This document shows positions 50,049 to 58,999 of a DNA stretch of 64,000 nt, one piece after another; position 1 is the first letter of the stretch, and each line of letters opens with the position of its first letter. The position numbers and the translations under genes were made by a program. Location: contig NZ_JACFYF010000004.1 in NCBI RefSeq assembly GCF_014050145.1, positions 1 to 64,000 of the forward strand, written 5' to 3'. Source of the stretch: Vibrio marinisediminis (GTDB lineage: Bacteria > Pseudomonadota > Gammaproteobacteria > Enterobacterales > Vibrionaceae). Under the pieces are notes generated by a model. It was not told the origin of the DNA. It saw only the letters and a program-made list of their open reading frames with translations, and made no database searches.

Positions 50049-50207
50049 TGTCATCTAGTTAGTGTTCGCACTAACAGTTGAGCAAGATGACACTTCCTTT
50101 TGAAGGCTGACTTTACTTTCTCCTAATCAGGAAACTGATTATTTTCAATTGGCGTGAGTTAATTGCTTTATACATTCCGACCACACAGATTTGTGTGGTT
50201 TTTTTTT
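50049..50207 (+). ncRNA. Candidate small RNA upstream of fadI (unnamed)
   Basis: Three hairpins in order: GTTAGTG-TTCG-CACTAAC (50058-50075), TAATCAG-GAAA-CTGATTA (50124-50141), and terminator ACCACACA-GATT-TGTGTGGT (50080 series at 50180-50199) ending in nine T (50199-50207). No gene upstream on this strand needs that terminator. A TATAGT (50037-50042) could be the -10, giving a start near 50049; the -35 is poor. Between hairpins lies a CU-rich segment TTTCTCCT (50117-50124), as in sRNAs that bind ribosome binding sites. I do not recognise a named Vibrio RNA. Confidence 0.55.
50180..50207 (+). terminator. Orphan rho-independent terminator
   Basis: ACCACACA, GATT loop, TGTGTGGT and nine T. 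The nearest upstream plus-strand gene is mlaA, more than 4.8 kb away, with minus-strand genes in between. Confidence 0.9.
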
Positions 50208-50347
50208 GCCTGTCTTTTACATATCATTTGTTTCGAATACACGACCGCAAACAAACTTGCATTAACTATAGTTAATTTTATTTTCCCTACAACCTTATTA
50301 TTCATTTACTTAGCTAATTTTACTAACGGTAAATCACGTTTATTCCT

Positions 50348-50614
50348 TATACCCAAGTGATCTCAAGATAAAGGATTCAGAGCCATGTCACTGGTGCTAG
50401 TTCAAGGATGACAACGATGTGTACATAGCCATCTATTTCCATGTTGTTTGACGATGAAATAGCACCAGTGACAGGCTCCCACAGGGCGAGTTTGTTAGTT
50501 TAGTAGACGTTGTTACCGATTCTTAATTTAGTCCACTAGATTTTCAAATCGATTCCGCGTCTACAAACCCAACAATTCTCGCTGAAACTCATATCTTGAG
50601 ATTACTTGGGTATA
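50348..50614. repeat. 267-bp fold-back repeat, copy 1
   Basis: Bounded by 23-bp terminal inverted repeats beginning TATACCCAAGTGATCTCAAG, with one mismatch between ends. Internal inverted segments (GTCACTGGTGCTA near 50388 and TAGCACCAGTGAC near 50461; GCGAG near 50487 and CTCGC near 50577) would let the strand fold back along much of its length. It has no coding capacity and resembles a non-autonomous miniature transposable element. Copy 2 is at 55684-55950. Confidence 0.9.
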
Positions 50615-50620
50615 AATCGT

Positions 50621-50648
50621 TTGATTGATTTAACAAATTGATTACAAT
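50621..50648 (+). promoter_or_regulatory. Sigma-70 promoter candidate for fadI
   Basis: TTGATT (50621-50626), 16-bp spacer, TACAAT (50643-50648). The -35 begins only six bases after the fold-back repeat ends. Confidence 0.6.
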
Positions 50649-50650
50649 GA

Positions 50651-50667
50651 GCCTGGTCAGACCTCTT
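50651..50667. promoter_or_regulatory. FadR-like operator of fadIJ
   Basis: GCCTGGTCAGACCTCTT matches the FadR core CTGGTCNGACC. It lies directly downstream of the candidate -10, where FadR would repress fadIJ until acyl-CoA releases it. Confidence 0.8.
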
Positions 50668-50685
50668 ATTGATTAAGGAGAAACA

Positions 50686-51993
50686 ATGAGTAAGCAGGAA
50701 GTAACCACTCGCTCAGGGGAACGAGTCGCTATCGTTGCAGGGTTGCGCACCCCATTCGCACGGCAGAGCACGGAATTTAGCCAAGTACCCGCGGTTGATC
50801 TGGGCAAAATGGTGATCAGTGAAATGCTCACTCGTACCGATATCGATCCGAAAATGATTGAGCAGGTTGTGTTTGGTCAAGTGGTACAGATGCCAGAAGC
50901 ACCAAATATTGCGCGTGAAATCGTACTGGGCACCGGAATGAACGTTCACACTGATGCTTACAGTGTGACACGAGCGTGTGCGACCAGTTTTCAGGCGGCG
51001 GTCAATGTGGCAGAAAGCATTATGTCAGGAACGATTGATGTTGGTATCGCGGGTGGTGCGGATTCATCATCGGTTCTCCCAATTGGGGTATCGAAGACTT
51101 TGGCTGCCAATCTGCTTGCGCTGAGTAAAACCAAAACCGTGGCGCAAAAGCTGAAAATTCTTAAAAGTTTATCCTTAAAAGATCTTATGCCAGTTCCTCC
51201 GGCGGTTGCTGAGTATTCAACTGGATTGTCGATGGGGCAAACGGCTGAACAGATGGCAAAAAGCCACGGTATTACTCGAGCTGAACAAGATGCGCTAGCA
51301 CATCGTTCACATTCACTGGCTTCTCTTGCCTGGAAAGAGGGGAAAATTGCTGGTGAAGTGATGACGGCGTTCCCTGAACCTTATAAAAAGTGGCTATCAG
51401 AAGACAATAATATCCGCCACGACTCTCAGTTAGAAACTTACGCCAAACTCAGACCCGCTTTTGACCGCCAATACGGCACTGTGACGGCAGCCAACAGTAC
51501 ACCACTTACTGATGGTGCGGCGGCAGTGATGTTGATGCGAGAAGGAAAAGCGAAAGAACTGGGTCTTGAGATCCTCGGTTACATTCGTTCGTATGCCTTT
51601 TCAGCCATTGGGGTTGAACAAGATATGTTGATGGGCCCTTCTTATGCTACGCCAATGGCATTGGACCGAGCAGGCATCACATTAAATGACTTAACCTTGA
51701 TTGATATGCATGAAGCATTCGCTGCTCAAGCACTATCAAACGTGAAAATGTTCGCTAGTAATAAGTTCGCACAAGAGAAACTTGGGCGAAGCAAAGCGAT
51801 TGGCGAAATAGATATGGATAAGTTTAACGTGCTTGGCGGTTCTCTGGCTTATGGTCACCCATTTGCTGCAACCGGCGCCCGTATGATGACGCAAACTCTT
51901 CGTGAACTTAAGCGTCGTGGCGGTGGTTTGGCATTAAATACCGCCTGCGCTGCAGGTGGTTTGGGCGCAGCAATGATTTTGGAGGTTGAGTAA
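50686..51993 (+). CDS. fadI: 3-ketoacyl-CoA thiolase FadI
   Basis: FadI cleaves 3-ketoacyl-CoA to acetyl-CoA in beta-oxidation, as partner of FadJ. The 435-residue thiolase has the acyl-enzyme Cys98 ([11 protein letters not shown]) and the second catalytic Cys/His regions near the C-terminus ([26 protein letters not shown]). A strong AAGGAGAAA ribosome binding site precedes the ATG. It overlaps fadJ by one base. Confidence 0.95.
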   Translation: MSKQEVTTRSGERVAIVAGLRTPFARQSTEFSQVPAVDLGKMVISEMLTRTDIDPKMIEQVVFGQVVQMPEAPNIAREIVLGTGMNVHTDAYSVTRACATSFQAAVNVAESIMSGTIDVGIAGGADSSSVLPIGVSKTLAANLLALSKTKTVAQKLKILKSLSLKDLMPVPPAVAEYSTGLSMGQTAEQMAKSHGITRAEQDALAHRSHSLASLAWKEGKIAGEVMTAFPEPYKKWLSEDNNIRHDSQLETYAKLRPAFDRQYGTVTAANSTPLTDGAAAVMLMREGKAKELGLEILGYIRSYAFSAIGVEQDMLMGPSYATPMALDRAGITLNDLTLIDMHEAFAAQALSNVKMFASNKFAQEKLGRSKAIGEIDMDKFNVLGGSLAYGHPFAATGARMMTQTLRELKRRGGGLALNTACAAGGLGAAMILEVE

Positions 51994-54107
51994 TGACTGA
52001 GTTAAAAGCATTCAATCTAACGGTAGATGAGCAAAACATTGCGTGGCTATGTATTGATGTTCCGAATGAAAAAATGAACACCTTACAAGCAGCTTTCGTG
52101 ACAGATATGGAGCGAGTGTTCGCTGAAATTGAACAGCAGCAGGCATCACTGAAAGGACTTATCTTACATTCGGGTAAGCCGGACAACTTTGTGGCAGGTG
52201 CTGACGTTCGTATGTTAGACGCATGTCAGTCTAGCCAAGAAGCACAAGATCTTGCGGCTAAAGGGCAGGAGATGTTCCAAAAGTTGTCTGCACTTCCTTT
52301 TCCGGTGGTTGCAGCCATCCATGGTCCTTGTTTGGGCGGCGGTTTAGAACTCGCACTGGCGTGTGATTACCGTGTCTGTAGCGATGATGATAAAACTCGC
52401 ATCGGTTTACCCGAAGTACAGCTTGGTTTATTACCCGGCTCTGGTGGTACACAACGTTTGCCAAGACTAATTGGCTTGCTTCCTTCACTGGATCTCATCC
52501 TAACGGGTAAGCAATTAAGAGCTAAAAAAGCGAAGAAGTTGGGCGTGGTGGATGCTTGCGTACCGAATACGATTTTGCTTGATGCTGCAAAACAATTTGT
52601 TGAGAAAAGCAGCAAAGCTAAGCGCAAAGAGTCCACCAAAGAGAAGTTAATCTCTAAAACGGGCTTAGGGCGTAAGGTTATTTTTGAGCAAGCGGCGAAG
52701 AAAACCCATCAGAAAACTCGTGGTAACTACCCTGCGGCGGAAGCGATTTTAGACGTGATTCGCTACGGGTTAGAAAAAGGCATGACTAAAGGGCTTGAAT
52801 ACGAAGCCAAACGCTTTGGTGAGTTAGTGATGACACCTGAATCTAAAGCGCTGCGCTCAATATTCTTTGCCACCACCGAGATGAAAAAAGAACATGGCGG
52901 TGATGCCAAGCCAGTTGTGGTAACAAGAGTCGGTGTGTTAGGTGGCGGCTTAATGGGAGCCGGTATTGCTAATGTCTCCGTTGCCAAAGCTAAATTGCCT
53001 GTTCGTATTAAAGATGTCAGTAATGATGGCGTACTTAACGCACTGAATTACAACTACAAGTTGTTTGATAAGCAGCGTAAGCGCCGCATCATCAGTAAAG
53101 CGCAACTGCAAAGTAAAATGTATCAACTCTCTGGTGGTACTGACTTTACCAGTTTTGAACAACTTGATGTGGTGATAGAAGCGGTATTCGAAGATCTAGC
53201 ACTTAAGCAGCAAATGGTGGCAGATGTTGAGCAAAATGCTAAACCATCCACCATCTTTGCAACCAATACTTCTTCATTACCAATCTCACAAATTGCTGAG
53301 AAAGCAGAAAGGCCGGAAAACGTGGTGGGTCTGCACTACTTCAGCCCTGTAGAAAAAATGCCGCTGGTGGAAGTGATCCCTCACCAAGGCACATCTGACG
53401 AGACCATTTCAACCGTAGTTGAGTTGGCGCGTAAACAAGGTAAAACTCCTATTGTTGTTAAAGACCAAGCGGGCTTTTACGTCAACCGAATTCTTGCGCC
53501 TTACATGAATGAAGCGGCGCAAATTTTGTTAACGGGCGAGCCAATTGAGCTGTTGGATACTGCGCTGCTTAATGCTGGATTCCCGGTAGGTCCAATTACC
53601 TTATTGGATGAAGTCGGCGTTGATATTGGCGCGAAAATAATGCCGATATTGGTGAAGGAGTTGGGCGAACGTTTCCAAGGTCCCGATGTGTTTGAAACCC
53701 TACTCAATGACGACCGAAAAGGGCGTAAGAGTGGTAAAGGGTTCTACACCTACAAAGGTAAAGATAAACAAGTAGATAAAACAGTATATAAGCTACTTAA
53801 TCTTAAGCCAGAAGCAAAGCTGAGCGAGGAAGAGGTGGCACTGCGTTGTATGTTGCCAATGCTCAATGAGGCGGTACGCTGTTTGGATGAAGGTATTATT
53901 CGCTCCGCGAGAGATGGCGATATTGGGGCTATATTTGGTATCGGCTTCCCGCCATTCTTGGGTGGACCTTTCCGCTATATGGATCAAATTGGTATCGCTA
54001 AGTTGGTTGAGATCATGAACGAATATGCATCTAAGTTTGGCGACCGTTTTGCTCCGTGTGATGGTTTGTTAACCAGAGCGAGTGTTGGAGAAGGGTTCTA
54101 CTCTTAA
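51993..54107 (+). CDS. fadJ: Fatty acid oxidation complex subunit alpha FadJ
   Basis: The 704-residue multifunctional enzyme combines enoyl-CoA hydratase (residues about 1-190, [18 protein letters not shown], with catalytic Glu in [15 protein letters not shown]) and L-3-hydroxyacyl-CoA dehydrogenase (NAD-binding GGGLMGAG near 317; [14 protein letters not shown]). Together with FadI it forms the second beta-oxidation complex. The FadI-type length of its thiolase partner and the gene order support FadJ over FadB. Confidence 0.95.
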   Translation: MTELKAFNLTVDEQNIAWLCIDVPNEKMNTLQAAFVTDMERVFAEIEQQQASLKGLILHSGKPDNFVAGADVRMLDACQSSQEAQDLAAKGQEMFQKLSALPFPVVAAIHGPCLGGGLELALACDYRVCSDDDKTRIGLPEVQLGLLPGSGGTQRLPRLIGLLPSLDLILTGKQLRAKKAKKLGVVDACVPNTILLDAAKQFVEKSSKAKRKESTKEKLISKTGLGRKVIFEQAAKKTHQKTRGNYPAAEAILDVIRYGLEKGMTKGLEYEAKRFGELVMTPESKALRSIFFATTEMKKEHGGDAKPVVVTRVGVLGGGLMGAGIANVSVAKAKLPVRIKDVSNDGVLNALNYNYKLFDKQRKRRIISKAQLQSKMYQLSGGTDFTSFEQLDVVIEAVFEDLALKQQMVADVEQNAKPSTIFATNTSSLPISQIAEKAERPENVVGLHYFSPVEKMPLVEVIPHQGTSDETISTVVELARKQGKTPIVVKDQAGFYVNRILAPYMNEAAQILLTGEPIELLDTALLNAGFPVGPITLLDEVGVDIGAKIMPILVKELGERFQGPDVFETLLNDDRKGRKSGKGFYTYKGKDKQVDKTVYKLLNLKPEAKLSEEEVALRCMLPMLNEAVRCLDEGIIRSARDGDIGAIFGIGFPPFLGGPFRYMDQIGIAKLVEIMNEYASKFGDRFAPCDGLLTRASVGEGFYS

Positions 54108-54141
54108 TTGAGTATTTGTCTTCTTGCAAAGTAGAGATCTT

Positions 54142-54166
54142 AGGTGGGCGAAATGCCCACCTTTTT
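54142..54166 (+). terminator. Terminator of fadIJ
   Basis: AGGTGGGC, GAAAT loop, GCCCACCTTTTT, 35 bp after the fadJ stop. Confidence 0.9.
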
Positions 54167-54312
54167 ATTTTGAAATCTATTATTTTCCAAGCTTTTATTC
54201 TTTAAGTATTTATTTTCTAAGCTGCTATTTTTGTTAAAAAAGTGTGACTTAGCTAGCTAATGTCATTTGTTGCATTTGTGAGCGATACATTTTAACCATA
54301 TGATGTTCAGGT

Positions 54313-54330
54313 GTACTAGTTGGATAGGAC
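54313..54330. promoter_or_regulatory. TrpR-like operator before the orphan trpB
   Basis: GTACTAGTTGGATAGGAC matches the E. coli trp operator core GTACTAGTTAACTAGTAC at 14 of 18 positions; the whole left half is exact. It lies 10 bp before the gene start, in the leader. Confidence 0.55.
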
Positions 54331-54340
54331 AAGGAACCTC

Positions 54341-55564
54341 ATGAAAAACACATTCAATCATGCTTTACCTGATGCTCAAGGTTATTTTGGCGAATACGGC
54401 GGCAGCTTTATTCCTGAAGAGTTGCAAAAGGTAATGAACGAAATCACCGCAGAGTATAACGCGTGCCGACAAGACCCCGAGTTTCAAACCGAATTGGCAC
54501 GACTGTATAAGCACTTTGTCGGTCGTCCGAGTCCTATTTTCCACGCAGAGAATCTGTCGCAAAAATACGGTGTAGAGATCTACCTTAAGCGTGAAGATTT
54601 GAATCATACTGGTGCACATAAGATCAACCACTGCCTAGGTGAAGCATTACTAGCAAAGAAAATGGGTAAGAAGAAACTGATTGCCGAAACCGGGGCAGGG
54701 CAGCATGGTGTTGCGCTAGCAACGGCTGCGGCATTAGTGGGGTTAGAATGTGATATCTACATGGGTGAAGTGGATATTGCCAAAGAGCATCCAAACGTTG
54801 TGCGTATGCGCATTCTTGGCGCGAATGTGATCCCAGCTACCCATGGGCGCAAAACATTAAAAGAAGCGGTAGATGCGGCTTTTGAAGCGTATTTAAAAGA
54901 TCCTATTAGCCAGCTTTATGCGATTGGTTCGGTTGTTGGTCCTCACCCGTTCCCAATGATGGTACGTGATTTCCAATCAATTATTGGGAATGAAGCTCGA
55001 GAGCAGTTCCAAGAGATGACAGGAAAACTGCCGGACAATTTAGTTGCTTGTGTTGGTGGTGGCTCCAATGCTATGGGACTATTTAGTGCATTTTTAGAAG
55101 ATGAAGCAGTGGCAATCCATGGCGTTGAACCCGCGGGTCGTTCATTGCAAGAAGTGGGTGAGCATGCGGCGACACTATCTCTTGGTGAGCCTGGTGTGAT
55201 GCACGGCTTTAAATCTTATATGCTAAAAGATGACGCGGGTGAACCACAAGAAGTGTACTCGGTTGCGAGCGGTTTAGATTACCCATCTGTTGGACCTCAA
55301 CACAGTTACTTAAAAGACTTGGGTCGTGTGCAATACGGCACGGCTGATGATAAAGAATCGATTGATGCCTTTTTTGAACTCTCTCGTCTTGAAGGAATCA
55401 TCCCAGCCATTGAATCCGCCCACGCGGTCGCTTACGCGATAAAATTAGCTAAGCAAGGGTTGAAAGGTTCAGTGCTAATTAATCTGTCTGGTCGCGGTGA
55501 TAAAGATATCGACTTTGTGGTGGAGAATTACGGCAAGGACTACGGTATTGAGTCTCTAATTTAA
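54341..55564 (+). CDS. Stand-alone tryptophan synthase beta chain paralogue (TrpB-like)
   Basis: The 407-residue PLP enzyme has the Schiff-base Lys94 ([12 protein letters not shown]), catalytic-type Glu116 (AETGAGQHG), the phosphate-binding GGGSNAMG, and the C-terminal [11 protein letters not shown]. TrpB condenses serine with indole to make tryptophan. No trpA or other trp gene is nearby, so this may salvage free indole, which many Vibrio make with tryptophanase, or use another nucleophile. The region after the communication helix ([20 protein letters not shown]) differs from the classical TrpB I remember. The ATG at 54341 has AAGGAACC before it. Confidence 0.85.
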   Translation: MKNTFNHALPDAQGYFGEYGGSFIPEELQKVMNEITAEYNACRQDPEFQTELARLYKHFVGRPSPIFHAENLSQKYGVEIYLKREDLNHTGAHKINHCLGEALLAKKMGKKKLIAETGAGQHGVALATAAALVGLECDIYMGEVDIAKEHPNVVRMRILGANVIPATHGRKTLKEAVDAAFEAYLKDPISQLYAIGSVVGPHPFPMMVRDFQSIIGNEAREQFQEMTGKLPDNLVACVGGGSNAMGLFSAFLEDEAVAIHGVEPAGRSLQEVGEHAATLSLGEPGVMHGFKSYMLKDDAGEPQEVYSVASGLDYPSVGPQHSYLKDLGRVQYGTADDKESIDAFFELSRLEGIIPAIESAHAVAYAIKLAKQGLKGSVLINLSGRGDKDIDFVVENYGKDYGIESLI

Positions 55565-55971
55565 CCACGCATTAAAATAAACCTAGAATTAAAGCTGGCT
55601 TTTGAGTCAGCTTTTTTATTGTCCAAAATTGCCTTAACGGTTGGAAGGTGGTAATTATTCACTATAAAAACAATGAATAAAGTTATACCCAAGTGACTTC
55701 AAGATGCAAGATTCAGAGCCTTGTCATTGGTTCCAGTTCAAGGAAAACAACGACGTGGAATAGCCATCTATTTCCTAGTTGTTTGACGAAAAAATGGTTC
55801 CAGTGACAGGCTCCCGAAGGGCGAGTTTGTTAGGTTCGCAGACTACGTTATCGATTCTTAATTTAGAGCGACTAGATTTGCAAATCAACGCCTTGCCTGC
55901 AAACCTAACAACTCTCGCTGAACTAAGTATCTTGAGGTTACTTGGGTATATATCAAACAAAAGGAATGGTT
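55565..55971. other. Intergenic region trpB-ydjA
   Basis: These 407 bp hold a hairpin after trpB (AAAGCTGGC-TTTTGA-GTCAGCTTTTTT, about 55593-55619, probably its terminator), an AT-rich spacer and copy 2 of the fold-back repeat. Only 21 bp separate the repeat from the ydjA start. Confidence 0.75.
55684..55950. repeat. 267-bp fold-back repeat, copy 2
   Basis: Same length and layout as copy 1, alignable throughout. Terminal inverted repeats begin TATACCCAAGTGACTTCAAG, with three mismatches in 24 bases between ends. The inner stem (GTCATTGG near 55723; CCAGTGAC near 55800) and the longer GCGAGTTTGTTAGGTT / AACCTAACAACTCTCGC arms are kept. Short ORFs inside it are by-products of the repeat. Confidence 0.9.
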
Positions 55972-56520
55972 ATGGATGCTCTAGATTTACTTCTTAACCG
56001 ACGCTCTATAGGGCGTTTGTCAGCCCCTGCTCCGGAAGGAAAAGCGCTGGAAAATATTATTCGTGCAGGTTTGCGTGCTCCGGATCATGGTGGTTTAACA
56101 CCATGGCGTTTTGTTATTTCCCAAGGAGAAGGCTTACAGAAACTAGCCAATATATTAGTAAAGGCGGCAAAAGCTGAGAATAGTGATGAGGCGGTGATAG
56201 AAAAGGTAAAAAATGCGCCATTTCGTGCCCCAATGGTGATTACTGTGATCGCAAAAGTGACGCCGCATGACAAAGTTCCAGCATTTGAACAACACCTCTC
56301 TGCGGGTTGTGCGGTTCATGCGATGCAGATGGCGGCGGTAGCACAAGATTACCAAGGTTTTTGGCGTTCAGGAAAATGGATGTTTCATCAAGAAGTTCGA
56401 GATGCGTTCCACTTGAAAGGTGATGATCAGATCGTAGGCTTCCTATACCTTGGAACCGCAGGGTGTACACCGATGAAGGTACCTGATCGTGATTTGAGCC
56501 GCTTTGTTGAATTTCTATAA
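55972..56520 (+). CDS. ydjA: Nitroreductase family protein, YdjA type
   Basis: The 182-residue FMN-dependent nitroreductase fits E. coli YdjA: MDALDLLLNRRSIGRLSAPA with the FMN-binding RRS, then RAPDHGGLTPWRF, and FLYLGTA near the C-terminus. Its physiological substrate is unknown. I chose the ATG at 55972 because AAGGA lies six bases upstream; the ATG at 55966 sits directly on that site. The open frame upstream runs into the fold-back repeat and is not coding. Confidence 0.88.
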   Translation: MDALDLLLNRRSIGRLSAPAPEGKALENIIRAGLRAPDHGGLTPWRFVISQGEGLQKLANILVKAAKAENSDEAVIEKVKNAPFRAPMVITVIAKVTPHDKVPAFEQHLSAGCAVHAMQMAAVAQDYQGFWRSGKWMFHQEVRDAFHLKGDDQIVGFLYLGTAGCTPMKVPDRDLSRFVEFL

Positions 56521-56533
56521 TTAGAGCACATAG

Positions 56534-56566
56534 AAAAAGAGCTTGGTATTGACCAAGCTCTTTTTT
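56534..56566. terminator. Bidirectional terminator between ydjA and aphB
   Basis: AAAAAGAGCTTGGT, ATTG loop, ACCAAGCTCTTTTTT. It serves both convergent genes. Confidence 0.9.
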
Positions 56567-56580
56567 GTTCGAAACACGCG

Positions 56581-57456
56581 TTAGTGAATGTTGTAAGCAA
56601 TCACAAAGTCGATGAATAGACGCACTTTTTCTGGAAGATGATCTTTATGGTTGTATAGCATGTAGATATCACGCGGGTTAGCGCTCCAATCTTGTAATAC
56701 CTGTACTAAGCTTCCATCTTCAATGTATTCACGAATCATCACATCGGGCATTAGTGTGATGCCTAAGCCTTCTGAACAAGCACTGCGAACAACGTTGAGA
56801 GCACTCGCTTGGAATCGAGCTTTCTCATTGTTGATCACCACTTCACCACTTTCATTGATCAACTGCCATTTTAATAACGGGTGACCTTTTAACAGTGAGT
56901 GATTGTGCAATTCTTCCGCATGTACAGGTGCTGGATGTTGGCTTAAGTAGCCTGGGCTTGCGACCAAAATATCTTTGACTGAACTGATCTTACGGGCGAT
57001 CAAGCTAGAGTCACGCTGGGGACCAACTCGGAAAATAACATCCCATTCCGTTGGATCCAGTTGATCAGCATGGTTGCTGGTGGTGAGTTCAATACTAATG
57101 TCAGGGAATTGACACATAAACTCATTGAACATCGGCATCATCATACGCTTGGTGAGGTTTGATGGTGATGAAATTCGAATTTTACCTGCAGCCCCGCGGC
57201 ACTCGTCAGAGATCTCTTCAGTTACATTCGATAGACGCTGTAATAGAGGCGAGCACTCGCTAAAAAAACGTTCTCCAGCTTCAGTGAGCGATAGCTTACG
57301 TGCATGGCGATTTAGTAGACGCAGGTTCAATGAGTCCTCTAAAGCTTGAATACGTCGCGTTATAGTTGCAACCGGGATCATCGTTTTACGTGATGTTGCT
57401 GTGTAGCTCCCATTTTCAACAACCAATCGAAACAGGTTTAGGTCATCTAATTTCAT
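56581..57456 (-). CDS. aphB: LysR-family regulator AphB
   Basis: The 291-residue LysR protein closely resembles V. cholerae AphB: MKLDDLNLFRLVVENGSYTA, helix-turn-helix TMIPVATITRRIQALEDSLN, and C-terminal NPRDIYMLYNHKDHLPEKVR. In V. cholerae AphB activates tcpPH, responds to oxygen and low pH, and uses a redox-sensitive cysteine. Cysteines here are C68, C86, C115 and C227. C227, in VVRSACSEGLG, aligns with the reported sensing cysteine (Cys235) if that numbering starts eight residues earlier. Virulence targets are not in this window. The start at 57456 is preferred over the ATG one codon upstream. Confidence 0.88.
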   Translation of the reverse strand: MKLDDLNLFRLVVENGSYTATSRKTMIPVATITRRIQALEDSLNLRLLNRHARKLSLTEAGERFFSECSPLLQRLSNVTEEISDECRGAAGKIRISSPSNLTKRMMMPMFNEFMCQFPDISIELTTSNHADQLDPTEWDVIFRVGPQRDSSLIARKISSVKDILVASPGYLSQHPAPVHAEELHNHSLLKGHPLLKWQLINESGEVVINNEKARFQASALNVVRSACSEGLGITLMPDVMIREYIEDGSLVQVLQDWSANPRDIYMLYNHKDHLPEKVRLFIDFVIAYNIH

Positions 57457-57703
57457 CATTCGGACACATTTTTTTACGATTTGCGTTAATTTATATTGAT
57501 CATCTCTGTTAAAGATTGAGACACATCAACAAGTAATGAGATCTTATGTTATTTTGATTACATCTGGTATGCAACCAAACAGAAAACACTCTAATTTGTA
57601 TAAACTAAGGTTCGAGTCTAAGGTAAGAGGAGCATTTTGTTTAGATAATAAATATAACAATAGTTAATATTTCTTAACCCATAAGGGGATTTAAGGCGGT
57701 ACT

Positions 57704-58804
57704 ATGCATAAGATATCAGAAGCGGAGGTCTTACCGTCAAGCACTGTGGCTTTACAAAGAAAACGAGTAATGCTGGTTGATGACGACCCAATATTTCGTC
57801 GAATGACCGGAACCTATTTGGAGTCTCAAGGCTATGAAGTTATAGAAGCAGAAGACGGTCTCGAAGGACTAAAATTCTTAAGAGAATGCGAACCCGATTT
57901 GGTGTTGTGCGATTTATTAATGCCCGTTTTAAACGGTGTTGAGTTCGTTGAAGAAGTTAGCATTGCTTATCCTTCGATTCCTATGATTGTCGTTTCTGCG
58001 ACTGAAAGTATTTCTGATGTGGCGAAAGTGGTTAAATGCGGCATCAAAGATTTTCTTACCAAACCCATTTCTAACCCAGACAACTTACGTGATGCAATTG
58101 AAAGCTCACTTGAGGATGCTGACAGCCATCTGAGTGATCAGCGTGACATTGCCACTCAATGGTTCCGAGTTGATGGCGCTGAAATGCCAGAAGAGCAAGA
58201 ACTGCATTGGCATTTAGAATATTTAGCGCAAAATCCTAGTGCGGCAAAAGACTTTTTACTGGCTTTACTACCCGAGAAAGAAACCTCACAAGGCGATTGG
58301 AAGTGTACCTATCGCTTACTTCAATCAACGGATGTTATGCCGCTGGTGTTTGATTATGCATGGTTGATCAGTGGGCAGTTTGTTTTTTATTTGGTGGATT
58401 CGGATAGTGAAACAAAACATGGTGCAGCAACAACATTGCTCGTTAGAGCGCTATTCCATGACTATTTGCGTGGTCTGAAATCGCAAAGTACCGACTTGAA
58501 TAATATTGCGCGAATATTAGAGAAGGGGATTGATTGCGCACATTGTGCCTCCCCAATCAATGTTGTATTGGGTATAGCCGATGTGGTGGATGGGACGCTC
58601 AGTATACTTCCCGCGGGTTTAGAAGTGAGGGTTTCTGACCAAAATGGTTCACAGCAAATTCATTCGAGTCGTCGTTTAGGTGAGTTATCGGCGGGCAACC
58701 ATCAAGTTATGGATTTAAAGTTGGGCAATCGTTGTTCTATTAGCTCAAGCCGAATGGGAACAAGTAGCTTTGCACTTGAGATAATCGATAAGTACCCAAA
58801 TTAG
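57704..58804 (+). CDS. Response regulator with PP2C-like output, RssB-like
   Basis: The 366-residue protein has an N-terminal receiver (acidic residues in MLVDDDP, phosphoacceptor Asp in LVLCDLLMPVLNG, Lys in LTKPIS) and a C-terminal region (about 175-360) resembling a degenerate PP2C/SpoIIE-type domain. This is the architecture of RssB, the adaptor that delivers RpoS to ClpXP. Sequence alone does not settle whether this is the RpoS adaptor. It is divergent from aphB across 247 bp. Confidence 0.75.
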   Translation: MHKISEAEVLPSSTVALQRKRVMLVDDDPIFRRMTGTYLESQGYEVIEAEDGLEGLKFLRECEPDLVLCDLLMPVLNGVEFVEEVSIAYPSIPMIVVSATESISDVAKVVKCGIKDFLTKPISNPDNLRDAIESSLEDADSHLSDQRDIATQWFRVDGAEMPEEQELHWHLEYLAQNPSAAKDFLLALLPEKETSQGDWKCTYRLLQSTDVMPLVFDYAWLISGQFVFYLVDSDSETKHGAATTLLVRALFHDYLRGLKSQSTDLNNIARILEKGIDCAHCASPINVVLGIADVVDGTLSILPAGLEVRVSDQNGSQQIHSSRRLGELSAGNHQVMDLKLGNRCSISSSRMGTSSFALEIIDKYPN

Positions 58805-58831
58805 AATGAAATAACATTATTTCGGTCCCAG

Positions 58832-58857
58832 AAAAGCAGCCTAATGAGCTGCTTTTT
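58832..58857 (+). terminator. Terminator of the RssB-like gene
   Basis: AAAAGCAGC, CTAATGA loop, GCTGCTTTTT, 27 bp after the stop. Confidence 0.88.
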
Positions 58858-58999
58858 CCTATTAATAACCCCAATTATCTTCCGTGTTTGTCGCCTAAAG
58901 ATTGAGGTATAGTCTTAATTCAACATAAAAAATACATATCAATAACATTTGTATTGATTTTAAGTGTTTTAAATTTTCTTACCAATTTGAGATTGAGCA

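Larger units (their letters stand above)
49871..50685. other. 815-bp region between the ECF sigma gene and fadI
   Basis: No credible protein gene. From left to right: the sigma-gene upstream region; a structured plus-strand sRNA candidate ending in a strong terminator (about 50049-50207); an AT-rich stretch with no visible feature (50208-50347); a 267-bp fold-back repeat (50348-50614); and the fadI promoter with a FadR-like site. Confidence 0.8.

Noticed and set aside
50087-50110. Micro-ORF of seven codons inside the sRNA candidate
   Set aside because: No ribosome binding site of note and too short to judge; kept only as a possible leader peptide.
50163-50360. 65-codon plus-strand ORF
   Set aside because: It runs through the terminator T-tract and into the fold-back repeat, and its hydrophobic composition comes from the AT-rich DNA.
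55775-55997. Short ORFs on both strands in the second fold-back repeat
   Set aside because: By-products of the palindromic repeat; not conserved in copy 1.
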